Part shown: piece after piece, positions 1 to 8,056 of the stretch | Layout: each line of letters opens with the position of its first letter | How positions within the stretch are numbered: the stretch's first letter is position 1 | Assembly: GCA_001795035.1 (NCBI GenBank) | Contig: MGMW01000016.1 | Coordinates: 1-18,107 of the forward strand | Direction: 5' to 3' | DNA from: Chloroflexi bacterium RBG_13_53_26 | GTDB lineage: Bacteria; Chloroflexota; Dehalococcoidia; UBA2247; RBG-13-53-26 | DNA length: 18,107 nt | Notes under the pieces: model-generated | The model's input: the letters and a program-made list of their open reading frames with translations, nothing else | What the model was told of the DNA's origin: nothing | Database searches by the model: none | Program-made: the position numbers and the translations under genes

Positions 1-125
1 GGACAGCCCTGGGGGCTGTTGACACGACCAGGAAAGCATTAAGGACTGCGAAGGCTACGAGACAGGCTGGTCGTGCCTTGAGGGGCAAGGTCAAACGGCG
101 CTCTCGAAGAAGCAGAAAGCGCTAG
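1..125 (+). CDS. C-terminal end of an unidentified protein with a strongly basic tail (5' end outside the window)
   Basis: The frame beginning at base 3 is open from the window edge to a TAG at 123-125 and gives about 40 residues. The visible part starts TALGAVDTTRKALRTAKATR and ends in a run of Arg, Lys and Ser (KRRSRRSRKR). No start codon is available because the gene enters from the left. Such tails occur on nucleic-acid-binding or ribosome-associated proteins, but I do not recognise the family and assign no function. It converges with the minus-strand gene ending at 213, leaving 87 bp between stops with no clear T-tailed hairpin. Support is the open frame and a biased but plausible composition only. 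Confidence 0.55.
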   Translation, partial: TALGAVDTTRKALRTAKATRQAGRALRGKVKRRSRRSRKR

Positions 126-212
126 TATCGGTATTGCTTCCTTGCCAGAATGACCAATGGTCAATATGCTGGTGTGGTGTCTCTATTTACGATTGGGGTG
201 AGACCGGTCGGT

Positions 213-755
213 CTAAAGAGGCTTGCAGACTATCTCGTGAACGTGAAGGTCAACCAGCCTGGTTGTAGGTGCTGCGGTTACCACTATTGCAGTGTCGGCA
301 CCCAATCCAGAGCCAGCCATGGCGATGACCTTCTCACCCGGAGCGACCAACCCTCCGTCGCAGGCCATCAGAGTGATTTCAACGCCCACCTTGATGCCCT
401 GGCAGAATGTGCGGAGAAGTGTGGCCATGAGCCGGGGTGCCCTGCTGCCGTAGAAATCTTCGGTATGGAATAGCATGGTGCTGAAATGGACATGGTGTCC
501 CTTCTGCTCAAGCTCCGAAACCAAGGCTTGGGGAAATCGCTGCTGTTGTCCGAACCCATACTGATGAGGGATAACTACCAGTTGGATGTCTGATCCAGAA
601 AAGGCTGCGCTGGCAGCCCACGCCGTATCTCCCCGGGTGGAAGCCATGACAACTTTCTTGATGCCTCTTGCTGTTGCCCTTTCCTTGACCAGGCCTATGG
701 TCTCAGCGGTATTGTGCTCACCCACCGTCTCAAAATAAACTATTTTCTCTTCCAT
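213..755 (-). CDS. Pyruvate kinase C-terminal (alpha/beta) domain-like protein, stand-alone
   Basis: This 180-residue protein looks like the family of free-standing proteins that resemble the C-terminal domain of pyruvate kinase (COG1751 type, such as archaeal AF0103), without a catalytic barrel. Seen features: GEHNT near residues 12-16, a first strand leading to ASTRGDTA (38-45), a second half with PGEKVIAMAGSGLGADTA (139-156), and the usual ending EIVCKP. In pyruvate kinase this fold carries the allosteric site. In the stand-alone proteins the ligand and role are unknown. The ATG at 755 is preceded by GAGGAG about 8 bases upstream, which supports this start. The gene is monocistronic on the minus strand, with the basic-tail gene converging at its 3' end. 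Family call is fairly sure; function is not. Confidence 0.82.
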   Translation of the reverse strand: MEEKIVYFETVGEHNTAETIGLVKERATARGIKKVVMASTRGDTAWAASAAFSGSDIQLVVIPHQYGFGQQQRFPQALVSELEQKGHHVHFSTMLFHTEDFYGSRAPRLMATLLRTFCQGIKVGVEITLMACDGGLVAPGEKVIAMAGSGLGADTAIVVTAAPTTRLVDLHVHEIVCKPL

Positions 756-839
756 TTACGGTCTCCTCGCGAATCGCTGGCATTATCCAGGCGATTCTAT
801 CCTGCGGTAGTTCGAGAGTCAATTCGCTGTTGTCGTTCA

Positions 840-1050
840 TCCGTGGGTTCTGCAAGGACTGAAGCGGGTCAGGTCGGGGGACCTGACACCCACTGGCGAT
901 AGGAGGCCGAGGGCCTCCCTACAGGTGGTTCGTAGTTCATAGCTCGTGGGTCTCTGGATTCCCGCTTGCGCGGGAACATAAAAGAGCGCGGGAATATAAG
1001 GAAGGGCAGGGATGACATGAAAAAGGAGAAGGAATGACGTATAGAGTAAG
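840..1050. repeat. Hairpin-rich intergenic repeat tract
   Basis: The gap between the divergently arranged genes at 755 and 1147 has no convincing gene but three consecutive hairpins. GTCAGGTC-GGGG-GACCTGAC lies at 868-887, GGAGGCC-GAG-GGCCTCC at 902-918, and TTCCCGC-TTGC-GCGGGAA at 959-976. The last sits in the phrase CTGGATTCCCGC..GCGGGAA, a form common in dispersed REP-like repeats of many bacteria. After it come short purine-rich phrases (GGCAGGGATGACATG, GGAGAAGGAATGACG). None of the hairpins has a T-tail, so I read them as mobile palindromic repeat units rather than terminators. No second copy of this tract was seen in the window. Confidence 0.6.
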
Positions 1051-1088
1051 CCACGGACTAAGGACTGTATGGCATCGGTCGGCAGCAA

Positions 1089-1118
1089 TTGCACCCCAAA
1101 AGTCTGCCAGTGTACAAT
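1089..1118 (+). promoter_or_regulatory. Sigma70-type promoter for the DUF503 gene
   Basis: TTGCAC (1089-1094) and TACAAT (1113-1118) are separated by 18 bp. Transcription would begin near 1125, so the ATG at 1147 fits and the in-frame ATG at 1069 would lie upstream of the promoter. Confidence 0.55.
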
Positions 1119-1146
1119 TGCTTCGGCATCAGGAATTACCATCATT

Positions 1147-1440
1147 ATGAACCTTGGTGTATGCAAGTTGAGGCTTCGCTTGCCTGAGAACCAGTCCCTC
1201 AAAGGCAAGAGGAAGGTATTGCAGTCCATCATCAGCCGCGTCGGTAGTAGTTACAATGTGGCGATAGCAGAGGTTGATGATCAAGACACCTGGCAATTGG
1301 CTACGCTGGGCATAGCTTGCGTCGGCAATGATGCTCAGCAGAACAACAGGGTACTGTCGAAGGTGGTTGAACATATAAGTCAGAGCAGACTTGACGTAGA
1401 GATATTGGATTACGAGATTGAGATCATCCCTTTCCCCTAG
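1147..1440 (+). CDS. DUF503 family protein (YlxP-like)
   Basis: The 97-residue product matches the small DUF503/YlxP family over its full usual length of about 95 residues. Diagnostic stretches are GVCKLRLRLPENQSLKGKRK (residues 4-23), NVAIAEVDD (37-45), LATLGIACV (51-59) and the ending DYEIEI (88-93). The biochemical role is not established; in many bacteria the gene sits near nusA-infB-rbfA, which is not the case here. The frame is open upstream to an ATG at 1069, but homologues begin at MxxGVC and a promoter lies between the two ATGs, so 1147 is preferred. The helicase gene follows after 44 bp and may be co-transcribed. Confidence 0.88.
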   Translation: MNLGVCKLRLRLPENQSLKGKRKVLQSIISRVGSSYNVAIAEVDDQDTWQLATLGIACVGNDAQQNNRVLSKVVEHISQSRLDVEILDYEIEIIPFP

Positions 1441-1484
1441 TCCAATCTGCCGAAAACCCTGAAGCAAACCTCGAAGAATGAAGC

Positions 1485-3764
1485 ATGGCGGTTTCTTCCT
1501 TTGTCAATTACATAAAGAGCTTGCCTGACTACAGCAGGCAGATCGTCCATGTTGAACACCTGCCATCTCAGGAAGCGAGCTACGGCGAACTGATCCAGCC
1601 CCTGCACCAAACCCTGGAGGCAGCCCTGCGGGCGGCAGAACTGTATCCCCTCTATTCTCACCAGGCGGCGGCAGTAGATATGGCCAGCCTCGGGGAAAAT
1701 GTCATGGTGGTTACGGCTGCAGCCAGTGGCAAGACACTGTGCTACAACCTGCCAGTGCTACAGTCGATGCTGACCGAGAAGGGCAGCCGGGCTCTTTACG
1801 TTTTCCCTACCAAGGCCCTGGCACAGGATCAACTACGGAGCTTGAGCGAGTTGGTTTCACTGCTTCCTTCACCGATACACCTGGCTACCTTCGATGGCGA
1901 TACCCCTGCGGGGGAACGTTCTCAGATCAAGAAATCGGCTCGTATTGTGTTCACCAACCCGGATATGCTCCATGTGGGCATCCTTCCCAACCATCAATCG
2001 TGGTCAAGATTCCTCAGCCTGATAAGGTACGTCGTGATCGATGAAGCCCATGTGTATCGGGGTATCTTCGGTTCCCATGTAGGCAATGTGATACGAAGGT
2101 TGAATAGACTCCTCGGCTCTTACAACATCAAGCCCCAATTCATTTGCTGCTCTGCTACCATTGCCAACCCAAAGGAACACATTGAGAAACTTGTAGGTTT
2201 GCCATTTGAAGTGGTAGATGTCGATGGGTCTCCACATGGGCGGAAGGACTTCATCTTCTGGAATCCGCCATTGATCGACAAAGCCAAGGCAACGCGGGTC
2301 AGTGCCAATAGTGAGGCCTCCTCCCTGTTGACTGAGCTGGTACGAAAGGGCGTTCGCACTCTCACGTTCACTCGAACCCGCAAGCTGACCGAACTTATAT
2401 ACGTGTATACCAAACGACGGCTGGCTGGGTCTGACCTGGCGCAGCGGGTCAAACCTTACCGGGCCGGTTATCTGGCTGAGGAGCGACGCAAAATAGAGCG
2501 TGAGCTCTTTGAGGGACAGCTTCTCGGGGTGGTGGCTACCACGGCGCTGGAGTTGGGCATAGACATCGGCGATCTGGAAGCCACCGTGCTCACCGGCTAT
2601 CCGGGCAGCATTGCCAGCACCTGGCAGCAGGCAGGTCGCAGCGGGAGGAGGACTGGAGAATCCCTGAGTTTCCTCATCGGCCTGGATAACCCGCTCGACC
2701 AATACTTCATGCGTCATCCTGAATCCTTCTTCCGAAGGAATTTTGAACATGCCCTGATCAACCCCAACAATCCCTATGTATTGGCGTCTCACATCATATG
2801 TGCGTCATGGGAAATGCCTCTGATCGGCGACGACGAGCGCTTCTGGGGGGAAGACCTGGATAGCGTTCGGGAGGGGCTGGAAAGGGATGGCCTGCTCAAG
2901 GCCCGAAGAGGCAAATGGTATCCGTCCCCGTCAGTTACCTACCCCTCTGAACGGGTCAACATACGCTCTGCTTCCTCTGTCCAATATGCCATCTTCGATG
3001 CCTCACAGAACAACAAACAATTGGAGACGATCGGTGCCGAGACAGCCTTATCACAGGTTCATCCGGGGGCTATCTATCTGCACTATGGTGAACCCTACCT
3101 GGTCATGCAGTTGGACTTAGCTGCGCATGCTGCCTACGTGGTGCCTGCCAATGCCCCCTACTATACTCAGGCCAGGGATATCACCGATCTCCGCGTATTG
3201 AGGGTACTGAAGGAGAAACAAACACAGCGGGTCCGCAGCTATCTCGGGGAGGTAGAGGTGACCAACAGTGTGGTTGGCTTCAGGAGAAAGCTGCAGTTCA
3301 CTGAGGAGGTCGTGGGGGAGGAACCGCTTGACTTGCCTCCTCAGTGTTTCGATACCATCGCCCTCTGGTTTGATATACCCGGTGAGGCAACAGCGCAAAT
3401 AGCTGAAGCCCGGCTCGACTTTGCTGGCGGCCTGCATGCCCTGGAGCACTGCTCCATCGCCATCTTGCCCCTGTTTGCCCTGTGTGATCGCAATGACCTG
3501 GGCGGAGTGTCCACGCCGCTCCATGCTGATACCGGAGAGGCGCAGATATTCATCTACGATGCCCATCGGGGCGGAACGGGTATCGCTGAGAAGGGCTTTG
3601 AATTGGTTCACCATCTATGGCAGGAGACATTGAGGGTCATTGAAGAGTGTCCCTGTGATGAAGGGTGTCCCAGTTGTATCCAGTCGCCGAAGTGCGGGAA
3701 CAATAACCACCCTCTGGACAAGAAGGCGGCACAGATAATACTCAAGGTTCTGACAGGCCACTAA
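1485..3764 (+). CDS. mrfA: MrfA/Hrq1-type superfamily 2 DNA helicase with C-terminal zinc (DUF1998) domain
   Basis: This 759-residue protein is close in length to Bacillus subtilis MrfA/YprA, a 3'-5' DNA helicase of the Hrq1 group involved in repair of mitomycin-type damage. Motifs in order: SHQ (58-60, Q motif), AAASGKT (78-84, Walker A), FPTKALAQDQ (107-116), TNPDML (157-162), DEAH (186-189), SAT (223-225), ATTALELGIDIG (351-362) and QQAGRSGRR (381-389). The C-terminal third carries the DUF1998-like domain, with cysteines 722, 724, 728, 731 and 737 in the pattern CxCx3Cx2Cx5C, expected to bind zinc. No MrfB-like nuclease gene is visible nearby. The ATG at 1485 has only a weak purine-rich upstream stretch. 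The family call is firm; orthology to MrfA is likely but not proven. Confidence 0.9.
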   Translation: MAVSSFVNYIKSLPDYSRQIVHVEHLPSQEASYGELIQPLHQTLEAALRAAELYPLYSHQAAAVDMASLGENVMVVTAAASGKTLCYNLPVLQSMLTEKGSRALYVFPTKALAQDQLRSLSELVSLLPSPIHLATFDGDTPAGERSQIKKSARIVFTNPDMLHVGILPNHQSWSRFLSLIRYVVIDEAHVYRGIFGSHVGNVIRRLNRLLGSYNIKPQFICCSATIANPKEHIEKLVGLPFEVVDVDGSPHGRKDFIFWNPPLIDKAKATRVSANSEASSLLTELVRKGVRTLTFTRTRKLTELIYVYTKRRLAGSDLAQRVKPYRAGYLAEERRKIERELFEGQLLGVVATTALELGIDIGDLEATVLTGYPGSIASTWQQAGRSGRRTGESLSFLIGLDNPLDQYFMRHPESFFRRNFEHALINPNNPYVLASHIICASWEMPLIGDDERFWGEDLDSVREGLERDGLLKARRGKWYPSPSVTYPSERVNIRSASSVQYAIFDASQNNKQLETIGAETALSQVHPGAIYLHYGEPYLVMQLDLAAHAAYVVPANAPYYTQARDITDLRVLRVLKEKQTQRVRSYLGEVEVTNSVVGFRRKLQFTEEVVGEEPLDLPPQCFDTIALWFDIPGEATAQIAEARLDFAGGLHALEHCSIAILPLFALCDRNDLGGVSTPLHADTGEAQIFIYDAHRGGTGIAEKGFELVHHLWQETLRVIEECPCDEGCPSCIQSPKCGNNNHPLDKKAAQIILKVLTGH

Positions 3765-3771
3765 AGATTTC

Positions 3772-3800
3772 TTGCAGTGAAATCAGGGAAACGCTATTAT
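3772..3800 (+). promoter_or_regulatory. Sigma70-type promoter of the polyamine operon
   Basis: TTGCAG (3772-3777) and TATTAT (3795-3800) are separated by 17 bp, starting 7 bp after the helicase stop. Transcription would start near 3807, leaving a leader of about 45 nt before the TTG start at 3851. Confidence 0.6.
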
Positions 3801-3834
3801 TTGGCTTTCTTGCACCGCACAGGACAACGGGAAC

Positions 3835-3842
3835 AAGGAGGT
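3835..3842 (+). promoter_or_regulatory. Strong Shine-Dalgarno sequence that fixes a TTG start
   Basis: AAGGAGGT lies 8 bases before the TTG at 3851. It is close to a perfect anti-16S match, and no ATG or GTG occurs at a suitable distance, so the decarboxylase starts at TTG. Confidence 0.75.
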
Positions 3843-3850
3843 ACAACAAG

Positions 3851-4969
3851 TTGCCTGGTAGCAGTCCGCATTTGCAGGGGCAGACCACGCACATAGTGGA
3901 GAAGGTGGGAACTCCGGCTCTGATGATGAACAAGAGAACGATCAGGGAGAAATACCAGGAGTTTCGGGACCAGTTCAAAGGAGCCAGGGTCTACTATGCT
4001 CTGAAGGCGAATCCACACCCTGGCATTGTGCAGCTTCTTCAGGAGCTTGGCTGCGAATTCGAGATTTCCTCGCTGGGTGAGCTTGAGTCACTGCTTCAGT
4101 TGAAAGTGCCGACCCAGGGGATCATATCAGGAAACCCGGTCAAAGAGCGGGCTTTTGTCGAACGGGCGCATGTCAGTGGGATAGACCTGTTTGCCTTCGA
4201 TTCATACGCAGAGATTGACAAACTGGCAGAGTGCGCTCCCGGCAGCAGGGTGACTGTTCGTCTTACTGTACCTAATGACGGCAGTGAATGGCCTCTAAGC
4301 AACAAATTTGGAGTGGAATCGGAAGACGCTGCTGACCTGCTGGTGCGAGCCAGTGCCAGGGGGCTTAGGCCGGTGGGGATTACTTTCCATGTTGGCTCGC
4401 AGTGCACCAAAGCGGCCACCTGGGCAAAGGCTATTGACAAGAGCAGGATCGTTTGGGAACTGGCGGCAGACAGGGGCATACAACTGCATCTGCTCAATGT
4501 CGGTGGCGGCTTTCCTATCGAATATCTAAGGCCGGTGCCTTCCACAGCAGAGATCGCTGAGGTAATCCACGAGTCAGTAGCCAGGGCTTTCCCCGGAGGC
4601 GTTGATCTGGCGATAGCGCCGGGGAGGGCTCTTGTGGGAGAGGCGGGCATTCTGGCAGCTACGGTCATAGCCAAGGCTGTGCGGGATTCGAAACCATGGA
4701 TTTATCTGGACGTCGGTGTTTTCAATGGGCTTATGGAATCAGTGGGCGGCATCAAATACCGCATCCTGACCCCGAGGGATGGGCCGCCGATTCAGTGTGT
4801 CCTGGCAGGGCCATCCTGTGACAGCTTCGACGTTATTTCAACCGAGGCGGAGGTGCCGCATCTGGAGGTTGGAGACAGAATCCATATTATGTCGGCAGGT
4901 GCCTATACCACAGCCTACGCTTCCCAATTCGATGGCTTCCACATTCCGGCGATTCACTATACGGAGTAG
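3851..4969 (+). CDS. Type III PLP-dependent decarboxylase, probably ornithine/lysine decarboxylase
   Basis: The 372-residue protein is an alanine-racemase-fold decarboxylase. It shows YYALKANPHP (48-57) with the PLP lysine K52, HVGSQ (180-184), the phosphate-binding glycine loop VGGGFP (217-222), PGR (257-259), GPSCDSFD (320-327) with the catalytic C323-D324 pair, and GAYTTAYASQFDGF (350-363). The CDSFD box is characteristic of ornithine or lysine/ornithine decarboxylases rather than diaminopimelate decarboxylase. Spermidine synthase follows after 9 bp, which supports a role in making putrescine. One oddity is that the residue before PGR is Ala (A256) where ornithine decarboxylases have Glu, the contact to the PLP ring nitrogen. 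Substrate preference cannot be fixed from sequence alone. Confidence 0.85.
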   Translation: MPGSSPHLQGQTTHIVEKVGTPALMMNKRTIREKYQEFRDQFKGARVYYALKANPHPGIVQLLQELGCEFEISSLGELESLLQLKVPTQGIISGNPVKERAFVERAHVSGIDLFAFDSYAEIDKLAECAPGSRVTVRLTVPNDGSEWPLSNKFGVESEDAADLLVRASARGLRPVGITFHVGSQCTKAATWAKAIDKSRIVWELAADRGIQLHLLNVGGGFPIEYLRPVPSTAEIAEVIHESVARAFPGGVDLAIAPGRALVGEAGILAATVIAKAVRDSKPWIYLDVGVFNGLMESVGGIKYRILTPRDGPPIQCVLAGPSCDSFDVISTEAEVPHLEVGDRIHIMSAGAYTTAYASQFDGFHIPAIHYTE

Positions 4970-4978
4970 AGGTTAAGA

Positions 4979-5812
4979 ATGGCCAATTTTCTCTTTCAGG
5001 AGAGGGATCCTTTTTCCCCTATCAACTATGAATATGAATTTGAGGAGGTACTCTGCCGGCGTAAGACCAGGCATCAGGATTTGCTTATCTTCAGAAATCC
5101 CTTTTTCGGCAGAGTGCTTGCCCTCGATGGCGTGGTCCAGCTCACTGAGAGGGATGAGCACTTCTATCATGAAATGCTGTCCCACGTGGCATTGCACGCC
5201 CACCCCCATCCCATCGATGTTCTGATCATTGGTGGTGGCGATGGCGGGACGCTGCGCGAAGTACTCAAGCACGAGACAGTGAAGAAAGTCCTCCTTGTGG
5301 AGTTGGACAGGGATGTCATAGAAGCCTCCAGGGAGTACCTGCCCACTCTATCGAGCGGCTTCGCCGATCCAAGGACGGAGATCGTAGAAGCAGAGGGGAG
5401 CGATTTCCTGGCTCGAACGCAACGGAAATTCGATGTCATTATCACTGACTCAACAGACCCTGTCGGCCCTGCGGCATCGCTTTTCACCGATCAATTCCTG
5501 ACCCGTGTCTTCTCAGCGTTGAAGGCAGATGGGATGTTCGTAGCCCAGACCGAGTCGCTTCATTTCCACCGGGCCTTTGTTCGTGAGGTACAACAGAGGC
5601 TGGCCACGATATTCAATAAGGTGGACCTCTACACGGTGCCACTGGCCACCTATGCCGGCAACTGGTGGACCTTCTCTATCGCCTCGAAAGTGCACAATCC
5701 CAGAGAAGTGAGCAGGAAACACCGGGCGCCCACGAAGTACTACGCAGAGGATGTTCATCGTCATGCCTTCCTTCCGGAGAGCCTCTACAAGAAACTGATA
5801 GCTGATGATTGA
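4979..5812 (+). CDS. speE: Spermidine synthase (polyamine aminopropyltransferase)
   Basis: This enzyme transfers an aminopropyl group from decarboxylated S-adenosylmethionine to putrescine or a related amine, in the cytoplasm. The 277-residue length is typical. Seen motifs: ALDGVVQLTERDEHFYHEM (48-66), the nucleotide loop IGGGDGG (84-90), VELD (107-110) and ITDSTDPVGPA (155-165) with the presumed catalytic Asp157. The C-terminal part has ATYAGNWWTFSIAS, as in the family. It starts 9 bp after the decarboxylase, with AGAGG just upstream, and a hydrolase gene follows 6 bp later, so the three are probably one transcript. No S-adenosylmethionine decarboxylase gene is in the window. Confidence 0.93.
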   Translation: MANFLFQERDPFSPINYEYEFEEVLCRRKTRHQDLLIFRNPFFGRVLALDGVVQLTERDEHFYHEMLSHVALHAHPHPIDVLIIGGGDGGTLREVLKHETVKKVLLVELDRDVIEASREYLPTLSSGFADPRTEIVEAEGSDFLARTQRKFDVIITDSTDPVGPAASLFTDQFLTRVFSALKADGMFVAQTESLHFHRAFVREVQQRLATIFNKVDLYTVPLATYAGNWWTFSIASKVHNPREVSRKHRAPTKYYAEDVHRHAFLPESLYKKLIADD

Positions 5813-5818
5813 TAGTGC

Positions 5819-6574
5819 ATGAAGAGAGAACCATTCACCCTTCAGGTTGAAGAGATTCCCATTGCAGGGGAGCTACTTCGTCCCGAAGATGGGGGAAGTC
5901 TGCCTGCTCTGTGCATCTGCCATGGCATACCATCCGGCAAGCCTGCAGATCCGGATGACGGAGGCTATCCTCATCTGGCTGAGCGATTCTGCTCCGCGGG
6001 GTTTGTCACAGCCATATTCAACTTCAGAGGAACCGGGTCGAGCGGGGGCAATTTCGACATGATGGGCTGGGTGAGAGACCTGGAAGCTATCATCGAGTTT
6101 CTGCACAAGACTCCTGAAGTGGACAACTCCCGCATTTACCTCATGGGCTTCAGTGGTGGTGCTGCCATCTCAGCCTATGCAGCAGCCCACAGTCAACGGG
6201 TTGCCAGGCTTGTCCTCTGTGCCTGTCCTGCCGAATTTCGAAAGTTCACCAGCCCCCACAGGGAAGACTTCTCCATTGAGCACTTCCGCCAGATCGGACT
6301 TATCAGAGACAGGGATTTCCCTGGTTCTGTGGACGAGTGGCTCAACAGCTTCAGAGAGGTCAACCCGATTCGCTGGATCGACCGGATTGCCCCCAGACCC
6401 CTGCTGATATTGCAGGGTGAGAATGATGACCTGGTTGAGGTGGAGCAGGCCTGGCGGCTCTATGAGAAGGCGCAAGAGCCCAGGGAAATAGTCATAATCG
6501 AAGGAGCAGGACATAGGCTGCGGCTGAGTGACAAGGCGATGGCCATTGCCCTTGAGTGGCTATTGAAGCCATAG
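5819..6574 (+). CDS. Alpha/beta hydrolase
   Basis: The 251-residue protein has the alpha/beta-hydrolase layout: an HG turn (35-36), FNFRGTGSSGG (67-77), the nucleophile elbow GFSGG with Ser112 (110-114), an acid in GENDD (200-204) and His232 in EGAGHRL. The lid region (about 135-185) is short. It resembles small esterases or acyl-peptidase-like hydrolases of the dienelactone-hydrolase group, but the substrate is unknown. The gene starts 6 bp after speE with no clear Shine-Dalgarno sequence, so translation is probably coupled to speE. This placement hints at a task linked to polyamine metabolism, but that is inference. Confidence 0.85.
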   Translation: MKREPFTLQVEEIPIAGELLRPEDGGSLPALCICHGIPSGKPADPDDGGYPHLAERFCSAGFVTAIFNFRGTGSSGGNFDMMGWVRDLEAIIEFLHKTPEVDNSRIYLMGFSGGAAISAYAAAHSQRVARLVLCACPAEFRKFTSPHREDFSIEHFRQIGLIRDRDFPGSVDEWLNSFREVNPIRWIDRIAPRPLLILQGENDDLVEVEQAWRLYEKAQEPREIVIIEGAGHRLRLSDKAMAIALEWLLKP

Positions 6575-6695
6575 ATTGACATCTATCACAGGCGTCCTTA
6601 GCTCTTGCAAGTCAATCCATTATGTGAGAAACTCTTATTGGTCCGGCATTAAAGGGCATGTCCGGGAGTAATCGACGAGAGGAGGTGAAAGGCAT

Positions 6696-7052
6696 ATGAA
6701 TGACACATTAAAGCAGGAAGCAAAGAATTGGTTGGCCGATGTGCCCGATGCGTATGTATTCTGGTGTTCGGATGGCCGCACGGTGAGAAACATGAAGGAT
6801 CTTGCAGAAGCCCTTAGCACCATGACAGATGAGATTTTCACCTACCATGCAAACGCACAGAAAAACGACTTCAGCACCTGGGTGAGGGATATAATCAGAG
6901 ATGAGAAGCTGGCGGGCGATCTTATGCAAACTTCAAACCGAATCCAGGCAGCGAACATGGTGGCGGAGAGGACGGCTTCTCTCATTGAGAGCCTGACCCC
7001 ATCCAGGAAGCCATCCCAGACAAGGCCATCCCGCAGCAAATCACGCAGGTAG
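6696..7052 (+). CDS. DUF5752-like small protein with basic C-terminal tail
   Basis: The 118-residue protein carries FWCSDGRTVRNM (22-33), then YHANAQKNDFSTWVRDII (50-67) and DEKLAGDL (69-76). This arrangement recalls DUF5752-type proteins, which have an FxxxxGxxxRNLxEL segment and an HxNxxKNDFxxWIxDVxxD segment and often sit near sugar-nucleotide or trehalose genes. No enzymatic residues are known to me. The last 18 residues are Ser/Arg/Lys-rich and probably disordered. GAGGAGGTG about 9 bases upstream of the ATG is a strong ribosome site. The stop overlaps the galU start by one base (TAGTG), so the pair is translationally coupled. The family assignment comes from memory of the motif and is moderately sure. 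Confidence 0.75.
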   Translation: MNDTLKQEAKNWLADVPDAYVFWCSDGRTVRNMKDLAEALSTMTDEIFTYHANAQKNDFSTWVRDIIRDEKLAGDLMQTSNRIQAANMVAERTASLIESLTPSRKPSQTRPSRSKSRR

Positions 7053-7936
7053 TGGCAGTACGAACAGTGGCGAGAATCAGAAAGGCTGTTATCACCGCCG
7101 CCGGCTGGGGCACGAGGTTTCTACCGGTGACCAAGTCCCAGCCAAAGGAGATGTTGCCGCTGCTGAACAAGCCGCTGATCCAGTACAGTGTAGAAGAGGC
7201 GGCTGCCTGCGGTGTTGACCTGGTGGTTATTATCACCTCGCTGGGCAAGAGGGCCATGGAGGACTACTTCGACCGCTCCTTCGAGTTGGAGCAAATGCTG
7301 GAGCGGCAGGGCAAGACCGAACTGTTAGATGAGATCCGACGCCTGTCCAGCCTGGCTGATATCTGTTATGTCCGCCAGAAAGAGCAACTGGGGCTGGGAC
7401 ATGCCGTACTGACAGCCAAGAATGTGGTAGGCGATGAGCCCTTCATCCTCTTCCTGCCGGATGACATTTTCGAGCACGGGGAACTGGTGCTCAAACAGAT
7501 GCTCGCCATCCACGAACGCCACAGAAGCAGCGTCATTTCCGTCAGAGAGGTGGCTGAAGAGGAAGTAAGCAGATATGGGATCATCAAGGCCAAAAAGGTG
7601 GCCGAGCGGGTCTATGAGGTGCAGGACCTGGTTGAAAAGCCAAAGGTCGGGGAGGCTCCTTCGCGACTGGCGATCATGGGGCGCTATGTTCTCAGGCCGG
7701 AGATTTTCGCAGCCATCGAAAGCACCCCGCCGGGCAGGAATGGCGAGATACAGATTACAGACGCCCTGAAACGTCTGGGCCAGAAACAGCCCATATATGC
7801 CTACGAGTTCGATGGAGAGCTATACGACGCAGGCACCCTTCTGGGCTGGCTGAAGACAACCGTAGCGCTGGGCCTGAAGGACCCTGTTATCGGGTCGGAG
7901 CTGAGGGACTACCTCGGCGATCAGCTCCGAGATTGA
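7052..7936 (+). CDS. galU: UTP--glucose-1-phosphate uridylyltransferase
   Basis: GalU makes UDP-glucose from UTP and glucose-1-phosphate, feeding polysaccharide and glycolipid synthesis. The 294-residue length is typical. Motifs: AAGWGTRFLPVTKSQPKEM (16-34) with the pyrophosphorylase signature, EQLGLGHAV (111-119), LPDD (135-138, metal-binding Asp), SRYGII (173-178), VEKP (194-197), GRYVL (210-214) and GEIQITDAL (231-239). The start is a GTG overlapping the preceding stop. A second in-frame GTG lies at 7067, but neither has a clear Shine-Dalgarno sequence, so coupling is likely. A short stem CTGCC-GCC-GGCAG at 7938-7950 follows the stop but lacks a T-tail. Confidence 0.93.
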   Translation: MAVRTVARIRKAVITAAGWGTRFLPVTKSQPKEMLPLLNKPLIQYSVEEAAACGVDLVVIITSLGKRAMEDYFDRSFELEQMLERQGKTELLDEIRRLSSLADICYVRQKEQLGLGHAVLTAKNVVGDEPFILFLPDDIFEHGELVLKQMLAIHERHRSSVISVREVAEEEVSRYGIIKAKKVAERVYEVQDLVEKPKVGEAPSRLAIMGRYVLRPEIFAAIESTPPGRNGEIQITDALKRLGQKQPIYAYEFDGELYDAGTLLGWLKTTVALGLKDPVIGSELRDYLGDQLRD

Positions 7937-8056
7937 GCTGCCGCCGGCAGAGGGCTCAAGCACTGCCCGAGCTGGTTGACCCATGTTTTCCAGGCGCACT
8001 GAATGCTTGTCTGGCAGAGATCAGAGCACTACTCCCACTCCCGAAAAGCCTTGTAT

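Noticed and set aside
201..214. AGACC-GGTC-GGTCT hairpin at the end of the pyruvate-kinase-C-like gene as a terminator
   Set aside because: The stem is only 5 bp and no T-run follows on either strand.
1053..1068. GGACTAAGGACTGT, similar to the conserved dyad
   Set aside because: It is a direct repeat (GGACT twice), not a dyad, and has no -10-like hexamer at the matching distance.
837..1232. Minus-strand frame across the hairpin tract and the DUF503 start
   Set aside because: It covers palindromic repeats and the promoter and start of a well-supported gene; the translation is not protein-like.
2004..2792. Minus-strand frame of 262 codons opposite the helicase
   Set aside because: It lies entirely within a helicase gene whose motifs are intact and has no recognisable domain.
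6576..6604. Perfect TTGACA just after the alpha/beta hydrolase stop as a promoter for the DUF5752-like gene
   Set aside because: No acceptable -10 hexamer lies 16-18 bp downstream.
7938..7950. CTGCC-GCC-GGCAG after galU as a terminator
   Set aside because: The stem is short and there is no T-tail.
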